Origin: Tragulus kanchil
Lineage: Eukaryota > Chordata > Mammalia > Artiodactyla > Tragulidae
Direction of reading: 5' to 3'
NCBI GenBank assembly: GCA_022376925.1
Contig: JAIOJX010000001.1
Coordinates: 4,311,501 to 4,375,500, forward strand
Length of the DNA: 64,000 nucleotides
Position 1 is the first letter of the stretch; each line of letters starts with the position of its first letter. The notes below the pieces were generated by a model, which was not told the DNA's origin, made no database searches, and was given only the letters and a program-made list of their open reading frames with translations. A program made the position numbers and the translations under genes. Below are positions 1-13,278 of this stretch, one piece after another.

Positions 1-1730
1 CAAAGAAGGGCCTGAGTGCATACAATGCTTTTCCATCATTCCTTACCCAACACTGGACACAAGGGGTCCAGGCAACAGCTGGCATGAAAGATGGAATCAC
101 ATCAGTAAAGATCACAGCAGCTGGGCCAGGAACCACAACATGGTCCTTGTTTGCATCATCCTCACAACCACTCTGGACACAGATGAAGTATTCCCATGAC
201 CTGCTGTCATTACCAAGGCTTTAAAAAACATTCGTAACTACAGGGAAGGGTTGAGATTCAAGCCAGACTCTTGGAAGACACATCAAAGGAACCATAAAAA
301 TGGTCCCGCTCTTAGAGCCCACAATTACACTCCTCTGACCTAATCTTACAACTGTGGAGCAATAGAAAGAAAAGCTACATGTGTGCAGATGCTCGACGGA
401 GTCAGGGGTGGCTATCCGGCAAAGAAAATTACCATCAACTTGATGGATTAAGCACACAGCAACTAAAATAATTATGGTACATGGGAAAACAGACTGAAGT
501 GGAAAAGAGCAGCAAACAAAACACACTGTGACTACAAAAACGTAAGACACACATTCACAGGGACAGAGACAGAAAGAGCTGCACACACTGTTAATAAATC
601 CGCTATCTTCTTGAACGAGATGACTTGGACACAACTGAACGATCCAAAAATAGCCTGTCTCTGAGAATATACACTAAGCTCACAGGTACACAACTCAGGA
701 TGTGGTTCCCAGCCTGTCTCTGTGGGCTTCTGTCCCACAAGGTGCTATGGTCCAACTAAGTGGATGCCTTCACCGTTCTCCAAACAGTTGGTCCACACGC
801 AGGCTTAGGGCTCTGTGCACAGTGTTCCCTTTGCCTCAGACAATCTGACTTTCCCAACATTCTCTCCTGGCTTTGGGCCTGGCTCAGCCAGCATCACCTC
901 TAACAATGCCCCACTTCTCATCAATCGCACGGAGTTGACCACTTCCTCTTCTTCCATTCTACAGCCCTGGGTTTGGATACTGTTACACCACTTGCTTCCA
1001 GTCTCGTCGCCATGAACTTCCACATCTGTATTCCCCACTAGAAGTCAAGCATCGGGAAGAGGTGTGTATCTTAGACATGGGTGTATTTCCCAAAGAAGGG
1101 CCTGAGTGCATACAATGCTTTTCCATCATTCCTTACCCAACACTGGACACAAGGGGTCCAGGCAACAGCTGGCATGAAAGATGGAATCACATCAGTAAAG
1201 ATCACAGCAGCTGGGCCAGGAACCACAACATGGTCCTTGTTTGCATCATCCTCACAACCACTCTGGACACAGATGAAGTATTCCCATGACCTGCTGTCAT
1301 TACCAAGGCTTTAAAAAACATTCGTAACTACAGGGAAGGGTTGAGATTCAAGCCAGACTCTTGGAAGACACATCAAAGGAACCATAAAAATGGTCCCGCT
1401 CTTAGAGCCCACAATTACACTCCTCTGACCTAATCTTACAACTGTGGAGCAATAGAAAGAAAAGCTACATGTGTGCAGATGCTCGACGGAGTCAGGGGTG
1501 GCTATCCGGCAAAGAAAATTACCATCAACTTGATGGATTAAGCACACAGCAACTAAAATAATTATGGTACATGGGAAAACAGACTGAAGTGGAAAAGAGC
1601 AGCAAACAAAACACACTGTGACTACAAAAACGTAAGACACACATTCACAGGGACAGAGACAGAAAGAGCTGCACACACTGTTAATAAATCCGCTATCTTC
1701 TTGAACGCGCTGTGAGATGACTTCGACAAC
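1..1730. repeat. Tandem duplication D1, unit about 1090 bp (cut by window edge)
   Basis: Bases 1-617 recur at 1091-1707 with no difference seen. The first copy begins before the window. Its right end near 618-635 lacks a short CGCTGTG stretch that the second copy has at about 1708-1714, so the copies differ only at the join. The content is unassigned intron sequence. Confidence 0.95.
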
Positions 1731-4700
1731 AAAAATTTTAAAAGCCTCCTATTGAGTGTTTGTTCTTGAAAAGATGTCCTTTGGGGGGAATACAAATAAA
1801 GGTAATTTTTTCTTTTACCTTTAATTCTTCTCTTTAAAACACAATACAAGAAACTAATAGTTTCTTCACAAAACATAAATATAGCTCGTGGGTGTTCTAG
1901 AAATTTAAAAAGTATAAGAGTGCAGTGTGTTCATGCCATGGATACTGATCAGCTACAAAAATGAATGAACTGCGGATACAACAACCCACAGAATCTTAAG
2001 AGAATCATGCTGACTGGATGAAACCACTCTCAAGAACTCATATGCGCTATGGTTCCATTTATATTGTTCTTGAAATAACAAACTTGTAGAGCTGGGGAAG
2101 ACAGAAGTGGTCACTGGGGCTATAAAGGGAGTTCTGCATCCACAGAGGCGCTGCACGTTGTGACTGTGGTGATGGTGACATGAACAGACACGTGGCATCA
2201 AACACATCGAACTCTATGTGAAAACATGGCAAACATGAATGCGTGCTAAACCCAGTGAAATTCAAGTATAGTCAGAGTCTTAGTTAAGTTTACTGTGCCC
2301 CTGAGCTCCCTGAGTTGGATAAAGGAGTACAGGAGAAGCTGGGTTGATGGGACTCTTCTCCCAAGTTCTTGAAAGGTCCTCTTTCAAAATAAAGTTTAAA
2401 AAGTGTGAGAGTATGGCTATCGTGGTGTAGAGAAAAGAGCATAAACTCAAAAGTTGGACAAAAAGAAGTGTCCAATCTGAGTTTTGACATTTATTAGCTG
2501 GACAACTTTGGCAAGTTATCATATCTCCCAGCCACGTCTACCTGTAAAGTAGGTGAGATTAGAGACAATGGACTTAGAGCGCCTGGCATGATGCCTGGCA
2601 CACGGCAGCCAGATAACAAAGGCAGTTATCATCATTATTATAAAGAATATCTTAGTACATGAAAGACAAAACTGCACTCTGCAACTACAGTGAATCAGCA
2701 TGTTCCAGCAAGCTGCTACAGGGCTTTCATTTTGGAAAGGAGGCATTGGTTACATCTTGCCACGGGGTAAGATCCCTTACTCCATGACTGAATTCTAAAT
2801 GCTCAGAGAAAAAAGACGCTTCTCAGTAACCGTGTACATATGTAACTGCATAATGACAATTTATTTACTTTTCAATATCATCTAGTTATTAAACTATCAA
2901 GTACTGTTACCACACTTAGATTATATTGAGATCTGAGTTATATGATTTATACAATCTATTCAACTGTACTCCTACATATCAAACTTGTACCTAAAAACAT
3001 ACAGACTGACACTAAGTAAAAGCCTGATATTTTAATATCCAGATGGAAGCAAGAATGCAAATTTTAAAAACAGAAGGATTACAAGTGAATGACCCCTTCC
3101 TGTTCTTTGCCACTGTATCGAGAAAATTCTACAGCTCTGATTACCCTGACCCAACACAAAGCAGAAAATAGGGCACCGAGGAGAACCAGCCAGCTCCTGA
3201 CGAAAGGCACCCACAGTCTAATGAGGTTACCTGCCACGGTCGCCCCTAATGACAGGTTCAAGATCAGATAACCTAGCATGCCCAACTGGAAGATCTAGGA
3301 ATAGGAAAATCAGCTTAAGTCTCTAGAAACCTGAGTTACCACTATCTAAATGTCATTAAATATTTAAGGATTCTCAAAGATCCATTGTAACTCTAAATCC
3401 TATGTTCCTGTAAGTATCTACACTAGTTGAAAAGTATATATAACAGTCCAAGAGATGCAATTATTTGCCTTCTCTATCGAGTGCATACCGACTAACAGAA
3501 ACTGTACTGGATGCTTGGGACCAGAGAGAAATAAGACACAGGCGTCACCCTCAGCGCTCAGGGCCCAGTCTGAAATGAGACACATGGACCCAAACAGCCA
3601 GAATGACAGGTTATGAGTGCCAAGAAGTGGGGGTCAGGGAGGACAGCACGGCTTCTTCCCGACTGGGTCACAGCAAAGTTATAGATGACCTTTAACAGGC
3701 GGAAGAAAAGCAGGTGGAGGTTGGTCTTCCAAGAACAGGTCACTGTGACAGTGGATACACATGTGGGAAAGCGCTGAAATTTTAGTAAAACAAACAAACA
3801 AACAAAACTAAGTGGGCCGGGTTTAAGATCAGGTGGCAGAGGAATGCCCTGAGGGGAGCCCAGGGCTTGGAGCAGGGTAGCTGGGATACAGGAAATGTGT
3901 CTGAGAAGTGGTCGTGCCAGAGAGATGATCACCATGAGGATCTGAGAGCAGAGACCCACAGACGTGGGAGTGAAAGGAAGAGAGGAGCCGTGGGACAGAA
4001 TCAGAGTCTGGTTCCAGGGTCTGGGACAACGGTGGTCCCCCCAAGAGATGTGAAGGGCGCGGAGGGGGGCTTAGAGAAAGAGTAACACTGTCAATTTTAG
4101 GCACACTGGGTTTAAGTGTCTAAACACGCTGAGTTTGAGTGATAATCAAGTATAGATATCCAGGAGGCAGCTGGGAATGTAGAAGTGGAAAATCCCAGAA
4201 GCCCCTCGAACTGAAAATGCCCAGAACTAAGGTGTTTTTCTCTCCAAACTACACCTTCCTGTGTCAGCAGCTGGCCCTCCGTCTGCCCTGTGGCAAAAGC
4301 TGGAACCCTACCAGTCACCCTTGACATTCTCTTCTCTGTTAGTGTTCATCCAATCTCCATGCAGACTTCTTCAATCCATCTCGAGTCAGTCTGCCCCTCT
4401 CCAACTCTACCGGCTGCTTCTCCGGCAGTCTCACTGTTCACAAAAGTAAACCTCATGCCACTATCCGTCTGTCTAAACCACACCCAAGGCTTCTCATTGT
4501 TCAGCTCTGAAAACCTAAATCCTTAACAGGGTCTACACAGCAGACATCACCTGGTCACTATACCCCTTGCTGTCCTCCCCAAGCCCATGCCAGCCACACC
4601 ATCTTTTCACGTTCCCTTTGGTCCCAGGTCCTCTCCTGTGCTCTTCTCAGAACAGTTCCCCAGGCTCCTCAAAGGACTGCCCTCCTGGGCTGCTCCCGGT

Positions 4701-5862
4701 CTGCTGTCAACACCTTGGTGTGATCATCCGATTAATGTCGGTCAGTTCCACCAGAACCTAAAGCTTCATGAAGGTGACGCCAGGTCTGCTGTGCATGCCA
4801 CTGCACCCTCACTGCCTGGCACGGCGCTCAGCATACAGCAGGCTCTCCAGGACTGAATAAAGAATGAAAGATTGGCTCTGGCACTACAGAACTGGAAAGC
4901 AACTGACAAGTGAGAAAGAAGAGGGTGAGGACAGCACTGGGGGAAACGCACACAGCCAGGGACGGGAGGGTGAAAGGAACTGCCGCAAAGGCAAGAGGCC
5001 GAAGCGAGAGAGGAGTCAAGGACGCAGGGAGGAAAGCACAGCGAAGGCGGAAGTGACCGACGCCACCGACGCGTCACTGCAGAGAGGGTGAAGAGCCAAG
5101 AGCCCGCCGAGGCCTGCGGAACTGAGCGAGAACAGAGGAGCCTCCACACGGAGCACGGGCCAGACCCTGGGAAGAGAAGGAGCTAGAGTCTGGAAGCAGA
5201 AGCAGCGCGTGGAGACTCATTCTTTACAAAGTCGAGCAAGGCGGGGGAAGAAAGAAGACAGTAGTACCGGGGTAGCGGAGAGGCACGGTGTTTGACAGCA
5301 AAGACTTGAGCAGGTCTGTGGGTCAGGGGGCCCCTGAAACCCACGCGCGTAAGACACAGAACACCTGGCGGGGCAGCACGGCTCCGCAGAGACTCGAAGG
5401 CTCGCTCTGTAAAACAAGACCTCTCTGTCCTTCCTCTGAGATGGGGGAGGAGGACCAAAGGATGAGTGAAAGCCGGTCTCAGGTGACAAGGGAGATGTAC
5501 GCGAGCCAGGGAGGACGGTTCTTAACTTTGCAACAGAGCAAGAGATGAGGTCAGCAAGGAGCTCAGAGCAGCCTGCCACTGAGATGGCGAGAACTGCTGC
5601 TCACGCCGCCTGCAGTCCTGAGGGTCATCTGCTTAGACGGGAGGTTCAAAGCCTCCTTCCTCCACGTGCCTGAGCATCTCCCGAACTCCATCCTATTTTT
5701 TAAAGAAGGGTGTGTGGAACGACCGGGAGTGAGAACCGGCAACTTTCAGATGCTGACTACCTTGATGTGGAGGGGGCATGGAATTTCTTCAGCTGGGTGG
5801 CAGATCCGTATATGTTTACATTCTTCCTTACAAACTCTCTCTTAACTATTTCAAAATAATTT

Positions 5863-6004
5863 GGGGGGACTGCCCTTGTAGTCCAGTGGTTAGGATTCCA
5901 TGCTTCTACCGCAGGGGGCACAGGTTGATCCTGGTTAGGGAGCTAAGATCCCACAAGTCCTGGGGTGCAGCAAAAAGAAGTAATGGAGATAAAATAATAT
6001 TTTT
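5863..6004 (+). mobile_element. CHR-2-type tRNA-derived SINE (older)
   Basis: The tRNA-like head has the sense pattern ...CCTTGTAGTCCAGTGGTTAGGATTCC, an internal B-box-like GGTTGATCC and a short A-rich tail. It is more diverged than the other CHR-type copies here. Confidence 0.75.
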
Positions 6005-7740
6005 AAAACTGGTGATGAACATGTATGTGTTCTACTGCAGAAAACAGCTCGCACGTTCACGCGTCTCCCACGGCTGAGCCTCAAGCCACTCCTTCTCTGA
6101 TGTCTATGTCCATAGACGGGAGCAGCTCCAACCACTCAAGCCCCAAACCGCAGGGATCGCCCTCAGCTCTACTCTTCCCTCCAACTCCCAACTCAGATGC
6201 CACCCAGAGCCTCTTGACCTCGCTCACAGCGGTTCCCTCCCTCCTACGACAATGCGGACTCACTTAGGACCAGCTGGCCTAGAAACAAAGACAACTTCCT
6301 GGATGGTCTCCCCGCCTCCAGTCTCCTCTCTCCCAGTCTGTCACACAAGTGTGACCAGACTTCCCTTCCTGAGATGGATAGGGGCTGTGTCGTTGCCCAC
6401 GTGGCATTCACACGGGTGATGTGCGGACAGCTCGAGCCCGGCTGGGCTTCCAGCTGTGTCTCCTGCCTCCCTCCCCGTGCTCCCGCCCCAGCACAGCCCT
6501 CAGCCACGGCCACGGCGCACTGGCTTTCTCCAAAGCACTCTACACGTGCCCCGTGGAGGCTCCGCCCTGTCTCCCTCCTGCCCACGTAATGGGCCTCGTT
6601 CACGAAGACTTGGTTCCCAGATCACCTCCTTGAGACTCCGCGCACGGTCCCCCAGGTCTCCCTATAACCTAACACCACGATCCACGCGGCAGGCTCTGCC
6701 ACCTGCCACCACGCCTGCTCGGCCCCCTGCCGCACACCCAGCACCGGGGCAGACGCAGCCTGGCGCTCAGTGAGTGCTTCTGGAATGAGGATATGGCTAC
6801 GTGAATGACCCAAGGGTTAATCTGTCTTGCTCATCCACCCCAGCGCCTGGCTGAAGAGGTCCTGGGAGGGAAACTGGACGTGGTGCCGTCTGAGAGTCCA
6901 CAGGCGACGGAGCATTACAGGCCTAAACAGGCCCACTGCAGTCACAAGATCGAATCCGAGCCCGACCTTGGAGCACCCACTCCGAAAGCAATGGTGGTGT
7001 TCAGGCTGCCATGACGGAGCGGGGTCCATGCTGTCTGCTGTCTCCCCATTCATTTGCAGAACACTGCTATTGAGCACCTCCTATCTACACGGGGGACCAT
7101 GACGACTCCCCATTGCTGACAGCCAGAGACACTGGCAAACAGACTGACCTCCCTCACTGCCACGCGCCATGCTCCACCCTAGGCCTCCCAGCACAGCAGT
7201 GAGCGGACAGGAGGCACACCCAGCCTCAGACAGACTGGAGCAAGGCAAAGCAGTAAAATATATAAACTAGAAGACCATGGAGAAATGAATGAACATGAAA
7301 GGGCGAGAGGAGGAGGAGGGGGAGGGATATGAGAGCCAGGGGCAGGGAGGCTCCCAGCAGTGAGTCTTAACATGGGGACAAGCAGACAGAGAGGGACTGC
7401 GGCCTTCAATGGACGCCGGTGAAGGCTCCAGGGAAGACATGATTTTTGAGTGGGTTCTGAGGGATGAGAGGGAATCCAGCAACAGCGGGAACAGCCCAGA
7501 AGGGCCTCTTGTGTGGGGAAGAGACGATAGCACAGGGAGGAGCACTGTGAGTCAAAGCAAGAGAGCTCGGAAAGGACTTTTCTGCCTCATGAAGGAAAGT
7601 GGATTTTATTCTACAGACAACAGGGCTCTAACAAGAGTTTCCAGATGCTAAGTCAGCCGGTCAGAGTAGAGGGGGAGACCCAGAAGGAGGCCCAGGGGAA
7701 GAAGGCCGAGTGGCAGCCGAGAGACTCCTGTGTGTCCGCT

Positions 7741-9926
7741 GCCCAGGACGTCACCTGATGAAACAGGACACCTGACTCCCAAGTGCAGCTGCGCACCCGC
7801 CGCAGTGTTTACATACCTGAACCACACAGGCGTCCGCTTCCAAAGGCCAGAGATGACGGCTCTTTGTCAAATACACACAAAACATTCACATTTTGCAGCA
7901 GAATCCACAATGAATGTTCATATTTAGGACTTTGAAAGACTACGATGACCCTCCCCCACAAAACAGCTTGCTTCATATGATGTTTTCTGCCACAGGCTGC
8001 CGGTTTTTATATTTGGACTAAATGCTGTGGCCAATTGGTCAAAATATTTATGTAAAACTTGGTGGAAGAAGAAAAAGATTAGCAGTTGGTGTCAAATGGG
8101 CATTTTCTTCACCTACTGCATGTTAATCCCTGGCCTCTGGGGCGCCGTATGAAGATGAAATAAATACCGCTGGCTAAGAGCTCTCCCAGTTATGACAGCC
8201 CTGCCTGATCCCCCAAGGGGGAGGAGGAAAACAAAGCACGCGCAATTCCAAACAGCCCAAGCATGAACACTTTTGGGTATGTCTTTTTGCCCTCTTTTTG
8301 AGAGATCATTTTCGCTTGTTTTCCACAGCTGGGATCACAGAACAGACACAGTCTTGTCACTGTGTTTAAATAATCTTCCCAGTTCATCACCAGTGACAGC
8401 ACGAAATGGAACTGGACCTATGTGGCTGGTTAGCCACAGGGTCTAACTCGATTTCTGATGATTCTCACATATACTAGCACAAAACCTCTCCGTGTGTCCC
8501 CTCTGACACTTGGGAGCTCTACAGAATGAGTCTCACTTTGACTGGCCATAGTATAGTATAGGATAGTATTATATCATAGTTAGTTCAGCCTATAGGTATG
8601 CTAACTTTTTAACCAATCTCATCCAATTACTGGCTCAAATAAGTCTGAACCCCTGTACGACAGACGTTTTCTATCCTTTACTGGAACTACTGGTTTTTAT
8701 GAAGTAAATGTCATCTACACTAAATTTTACACTAGCAGTTTCACTCCAGTATCTCAGTCAATTAAAACGACTTCACACCTCTTGCCCTTCCCTTCACACC
8801 CTCTTCTGAGTTAAAGACTTGAAGCCAGGCGCGCCCAGCACGTCACCTGATGAAACAGGACACCTGACTCCCAAGTCAGCTGCGCACCCGCCGCAGTGTT
8901 TACATACCTGAACCACACAGGCGTCCGCTTCCAAAGGCCAGAGATGACGGCTCTTTGTCAAATACACACAAAACATTCACATTTTGCAGCAGAATCCACA
9001 ATGAATGTTCATATTTAGGACTTTGAAAGACTACGATGACCCTCCCCCACAAAACAGCTTGCTTCATATGATGTTTTCTGCCACAGGCTGCCGGTTTTTA
9101 TATTTGGACTAAATGCTGTGGCCAATTGGTCAAAATATTTATGTAAAACTTGGTGGAAGAAGAAAAAGATTAGCAGTTGGTGTCAAATGGGCATTTTCTT
9201 CACCTACTGCATGTTAATCCCTGGCCTCTGGGGCGCCGTATGAAGATGAAATAAATACCGCTGGCTAAGAGCTCTCCCAGTTATGACAGCCCTGCCTGAT
9301 CCCCCAAGGGGGAGGAGGAAAACAAAGCACGCCAATTCCAAACAGCCCAAGCATGAACACTTTTGGGTATGTCTTTTTGCCCTCTTTTTGAGAGATCATT
9401 TTCGCTTGTTTTCCACAGCTGGGATCACAGAACAGACACAGTCTTGTCACTGTGTTTAAATAATCTTCCCAGTTCATCACCAGTGACAGCACGAAATGGA
9501 ACTGGACCTATGTGGCTGGTTAGCCACAGGGTCTAACTCGATTTCTGATGATTCTCACATATACTAGCACAAAACCTCTCCGTGTGTCCCCTCTGACACT
9601 TGGGAGCTCTACAGAATGAGTCTCACTTTGACTGGCCATAGTATAGTATAGGATAGTATTATATCATAGTTAGTTCAGCCTATAGGTATGCTAACTTTTT
9701 AACCAATCTCATCCAATTACTGGCTCAAATAAGTCTGAACCCCTGTACGACAGACGTTTTCTATCCTTTACTGGAACTACTGGTTTTTATGAAGTAAATG
9801 TCATCTACACTAAATTTTACACTAGCAGTTTCACTCCAGTATCTCAGTCAATTAAAACGACTTCACACCTCTTGCCCTTCCCTTCACACCCTCTTCTGAG
9901 TTAAAGACTTGACGCCAGGCGCGCAG
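7741..9926. repeat. Tandem duplication D2, unit about 1091 bp
   Basis: 7741-8832 recurs as 8833-9926. I see single-base losses in the second copy (AAGTGCAGCT versus AAGTCAGCT, CGCGCAATT versus CGCCAATT), and mismatches at the join around 8822-8842. Confidence 0.95.
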
Positions 9927-11000
9927 GCCAGCACGCCACCCAGGGCGCTGCCGCCGTGGCTCTCTTTCAGAGTCAGGCACACGCCTTGACTCACTCAAGA
10001 CAACGTGTCAAGGGTTGACATCTGGCTCACTGCTCTGTTAAGTTTCCGAATGTTCTTGCACATCCTGGAAAACAAAGCATTTTGTTCAGCTCCAGTCTTG
10101 CTTAAAGGTCTAAAGAGATTCACATCAATAAAATACCTCAGGACCATGTGGGCCGACAAATACTACAGAAGAAGGCTCCCGCAGCTAAGGCAGTAAGAGA
10201 AATAAACAGCATTTTTCAGAATCCGAACACAGAAATGAACCTAATTCTTTATATATCAAAAGGTGCAAGCTAACCTAGAATAGAATTCTAAAGAAATCGT
10301 GGGTAAAAGCAGTAAACTAAAGCTAGACTCGCCCACACTCTCAACCGCTCCTGTGTCTAAGCTCATATTGGGCTCTTCCATGTACTCCGGACCTATTTAT
10401 TCCCCCTCCATCCGACCCATCAAAACAAAACTGCCCCTTCAGGCTGGCCTGGGTAACGGCAGCCCCCCACAGCCCCCCAGCAGCTGCTCATTCACTCTCC
10501 CCCTCGTGGAGCACCTCCTCTCCCAACTCATCGATCCGTCAATAGAAGGTCCTTGAAATGCCGTGGAGTGAAAAGGCAGGGCGGCGTTCAGCCACACCAC
10601 AGACCTCCCATTCTCAACTGCTGGCTGAGTGTTTGTGATGGTCTAGAAATGACTGTGCCTGGCCACACACCGGGACGTCTGGGTGCAGAACATCACAGCG
10701 GCTCTTGCCGGGGCTTCTGGTAAAGAACCACTGTTCTCCACCTCCAAACGAGTCAGCAGGTACAGCTAGCAAATCCCCCCCATATTATGAAGCCCAAGAC
10801 TTATTTTAATGCGCTCTATTCCTACGTATACAGGTGTTAGTGTTAAATGAGCTTTGCATAAGCCAAAAATTAAGAGTTGAGAAGCAAATATATCCCCCAC
10901 GTTAATCTGATCCACAGTCAATTTTGCAAGGTAGAAGAGAAACAGTTTAGCATTATCTGTAACAGTTAGGGTCATCTTTATGGTCTTAGATTCTACTTAC

Positions 11001-11095
11001 CGTTTCCAAACTTCTTAAATAAAGACGATAATTTGTGATGTAAACTCTTCCCTTAATGGGGCCATTGAAAGGACATATGTAAATAACTTCTTTGT
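11001..11095 (-). CDS. MTM1: MTM1 coding exon 4 (start of PH-GRAM domain)
   Basis: A 95-nt exon read from 11095 down to 11001. It completes an Asp codon begun in exon 3 and then encodes 31 residues beginning [16 protein letters not shown] and ending LYLRSLET, which as I recall is identical to human myotubularin. This is the first beta-strand region of the PH-GRAM lipid-binding domain (about residues 46-77). The acceptor is a T-rich tract ending in AATAG, and the donor is ACG|GTAAGT. The exon ends in phase 0, so the next exon should start with a full codon. I looked for exon 5 (encoding the LILDVPLGVIS segment) between 1 and 11000 on this strand and did not find it, which fits a long intron 4. 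Confidence 0.97.
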
Positions 11096-12813
11096 CTATT
11101 AAGATAAAAAAAGTACCCTAAAATAATGGAAATATATACCAAGATACACAACAAATGGCACTACTTTAATATAAACTATTTGGCTAAGAATAACTACAAT
11201 TTAAAAAATCACTAAAAAGGTCTAAAGCGAGCTCTGGCAATGTGTCTACATCACCATGCTAGGTCAAGTGGAGCTGAGCGGAACAAGTGGGGCCACATGT
11301 CACCTGAGCTTGCCCACCATGCTGCCACTACCTGAGGGACAAGACCCTAACAGCTAGAGAGCAGAAGTGAATGAGGGTGAGGCTGCTGCTACTCTCCGGT
11401 GGTTGCCAAGGTAACTAGTTAAGTGCACACTCCTACCACAGGCCGGCAACTCAGAGGACAGTCTCATGGGCTCTCCACCAGATCGAGGTTGAGGTTTGCC
11501 AACCTTTAATCACACAAAACTTTGTGATGTTTTTAATAAATGACTGTCAGCAGTGGAGACGTTTCTATAGTCTATTCTTTCTCTTTGAACAGTCCAGAAA
11601 AGAGTGGAGCTAGAACACATTTCATACACATAAGTGATATGAAACAGATGGCCAAGAATTTAGTTGATCTTTGGTAGAATTAAACATACGGAGAAACTAA
11701 GTCAGGAGAGCTATTATAATAAAATATATCTTTGTCTTATCTATCAAGGATGTCCTTGAATTTGTTAATGGCATTTGTTTATTTATAATAATTTCTGAAA
11801 CCTCTTTCTCCTCAGATGCTAAATGTAAAAAGTATCCGGTAAGGCTACTTCAGGCTAACTCAATGAGTTACTACCTCAGTGAAGGTTCAAATACCAATAC
11901 AGAACCGAAACTTCATACGTGAAGACCATCTTATCCAAAAATTGGGATGGACACATGCCACCCATTTCCTCTTCAAGACTAGGATCATATGTGCAAGCCT
12001 GCAGACATGGAGTTAGCTAACTCACTCACAAAGGCATCATATCTATGACCTTAGGCTGATTAAAACCATGCTTTCAGCCATTTAAGCTAAACAACCAGAT
12101 CTTAATCGACAAACTCAAAGTTTCTCTAAAGCGATGGTAATTCTATCATCACCAAATAGGAATATGAGATGGGGATGTCAACTCTAATCAAAAATGTGAA
12201 TTGCCCACAACCTCAGCACTTTGCTTAGAAGATGTCAGGTGTTTCTGGATTAAGCCAGAATAGTCTAGTCTTTCCTAATTAGATGCTGTCCTCTTAATAA
12301 GAATTTATAATGAATAAAAGTAAGTCAACAATCAGAATGTTACATTGACATTTCTAACTTTAGCTATTTAGAAAATAAAAGATATTTTAAGCCAATATGG
12401 TTCCCAATATTTCAAAAAAGGGTGTACTTGGACTGTAAGCCTCTAAGTTAATCATTTTAAAGCATACATCATAGGCTGGAAAACCTTAATACCATTTTGT
12501 TCTTATAACCTTAAACCATAAGAGTTTATAGCTCCAGTAAGAGACCTGAAAGAGACAATCCACATTTTTTTTTTTCAAAATAATTCTGACTTTCTTACAG
12601 AGGGAAAATATACCACTATCGTGGAGAGCATGAAGCTCTTGAGAGAACTCTGATCAAGAAACAAACGCAGAGAGTTGTCGCTACATTAATACCTTTAAAC
12701 AAAGCTAGCCTATTTGTCTGGATGTGACTTCTAAAGAGCCAGAGGGCCGGACGCCGCCTGGCCCTGCTGGAGCTCTCATCAATGCGTGGACATCCAAGCT
12801 TGCGGCGTCTTAC
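11096..12813 (-). other. MTM1: MTM1 intron 3
   Basis: About 1.7 kb of AT-rich sequence with consensus splice sites at both ends. I see no confident interspersed repeat and no duplication in it. Confidence 0.9.
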
Positions 12814-12886
12814 CAGTGATGCGGGTCTCTCCTGGCAGTCGAGGAAGAGCCTCTCCCACATCCCGACAAACTCCATCCCTAGAAGG
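12814..12886 (-). CDS. MTM1: MTM1 coding exon 3
   Basis: A 73-nt exon read from 12886 to 12814: 24 codons plus one base. In phase with exon 2 it reads PSRDGVCRDVGEALPRLPGE followed by TRIT, aligning to residues 22-45 of human myotubularin, just before the PH-GRAM domain. The acceptor has a good pyrimidine tract (CTTTTCTTGCCAG) and the donor is CTG|GTAAGA. Compared with the human protein as I remember it, about six of 24 residues differ, while exon 4 shows none; this is a real asymmetry or partly ruminant-specific. A different reading frame is also open through this exon and both flanks, but only the frame used here joins exons 2 and 4. Confidence 0.95.
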
Positions 12887-13194
12887 CTGGCAAGAAAAGA
12901 TGCCGTCAGGAGGAAGCACATGACATTCACACAGGATGGTAAGCAACCAACCAGAGAGAGGGTTTGCACAAACAAAGTTAGAAAAAGAGTGACCATGATA
13001 TAAAATTGGCACAGAAAATCCAAACGACTAACAACTACAGCTTAGCATTCAACATTCTTTAGCTGTGTTAACCTTTAGTCTGTAAATAACATTAGCACAG
13101 TTTTCGGTGATATTAGTTAAACACCAATTCCAAATACTTTGCAGTTAACAGTGTTCAGGAAAGTGATAAAAAGTAAATATTAACTGTATTCTAT

Positions 13195-13278
13195 GCTGTC
13201 GTTCAGTCCCGAAACTGTGGTTGACTCTTTGCGACCCCATGGACGGCAGCACACCAGGCTTCCTTGTCCTTCACTAAG
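13195..13278 (-). mobile_element. Short antisense BovB/ART2-type 3' end
   Basis: Contains the familiar GACTCTTTGCGACCCCATGG string of ruminant BovB-derived ends, followed by a degraded CCAGGCTTCCTTGTCCTTCA part. Confidence 0.7.

Larger units (their letters stand above)
1..11000 (-). other. MTM1: MTM1 intron 4 (partial)
   Basis: No further coding exon is seen. The stretch holds two of the 1.09-kb duplications (junctions near 0.62 and 8.83 kb), one older CHR-type SINE (5863-6004), a MIR-like piece near 2.43-2.64 kb, a purine-rich stretch at 7286-7330, and otherwise unassigned sequence, notably 2650-5860, 6010-7740 and 9930-11000. Confidence 0.85.

Noticed and set aside
12616..13023. Alternative minus-strand frame through exon 3 (containing LLGMEFVGMWERLFLDC)
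   Set aside because: It is open across both splice sites by chance. The frame joined to exons 2 and 4 gives the myotubularin sequence, and this one does not.
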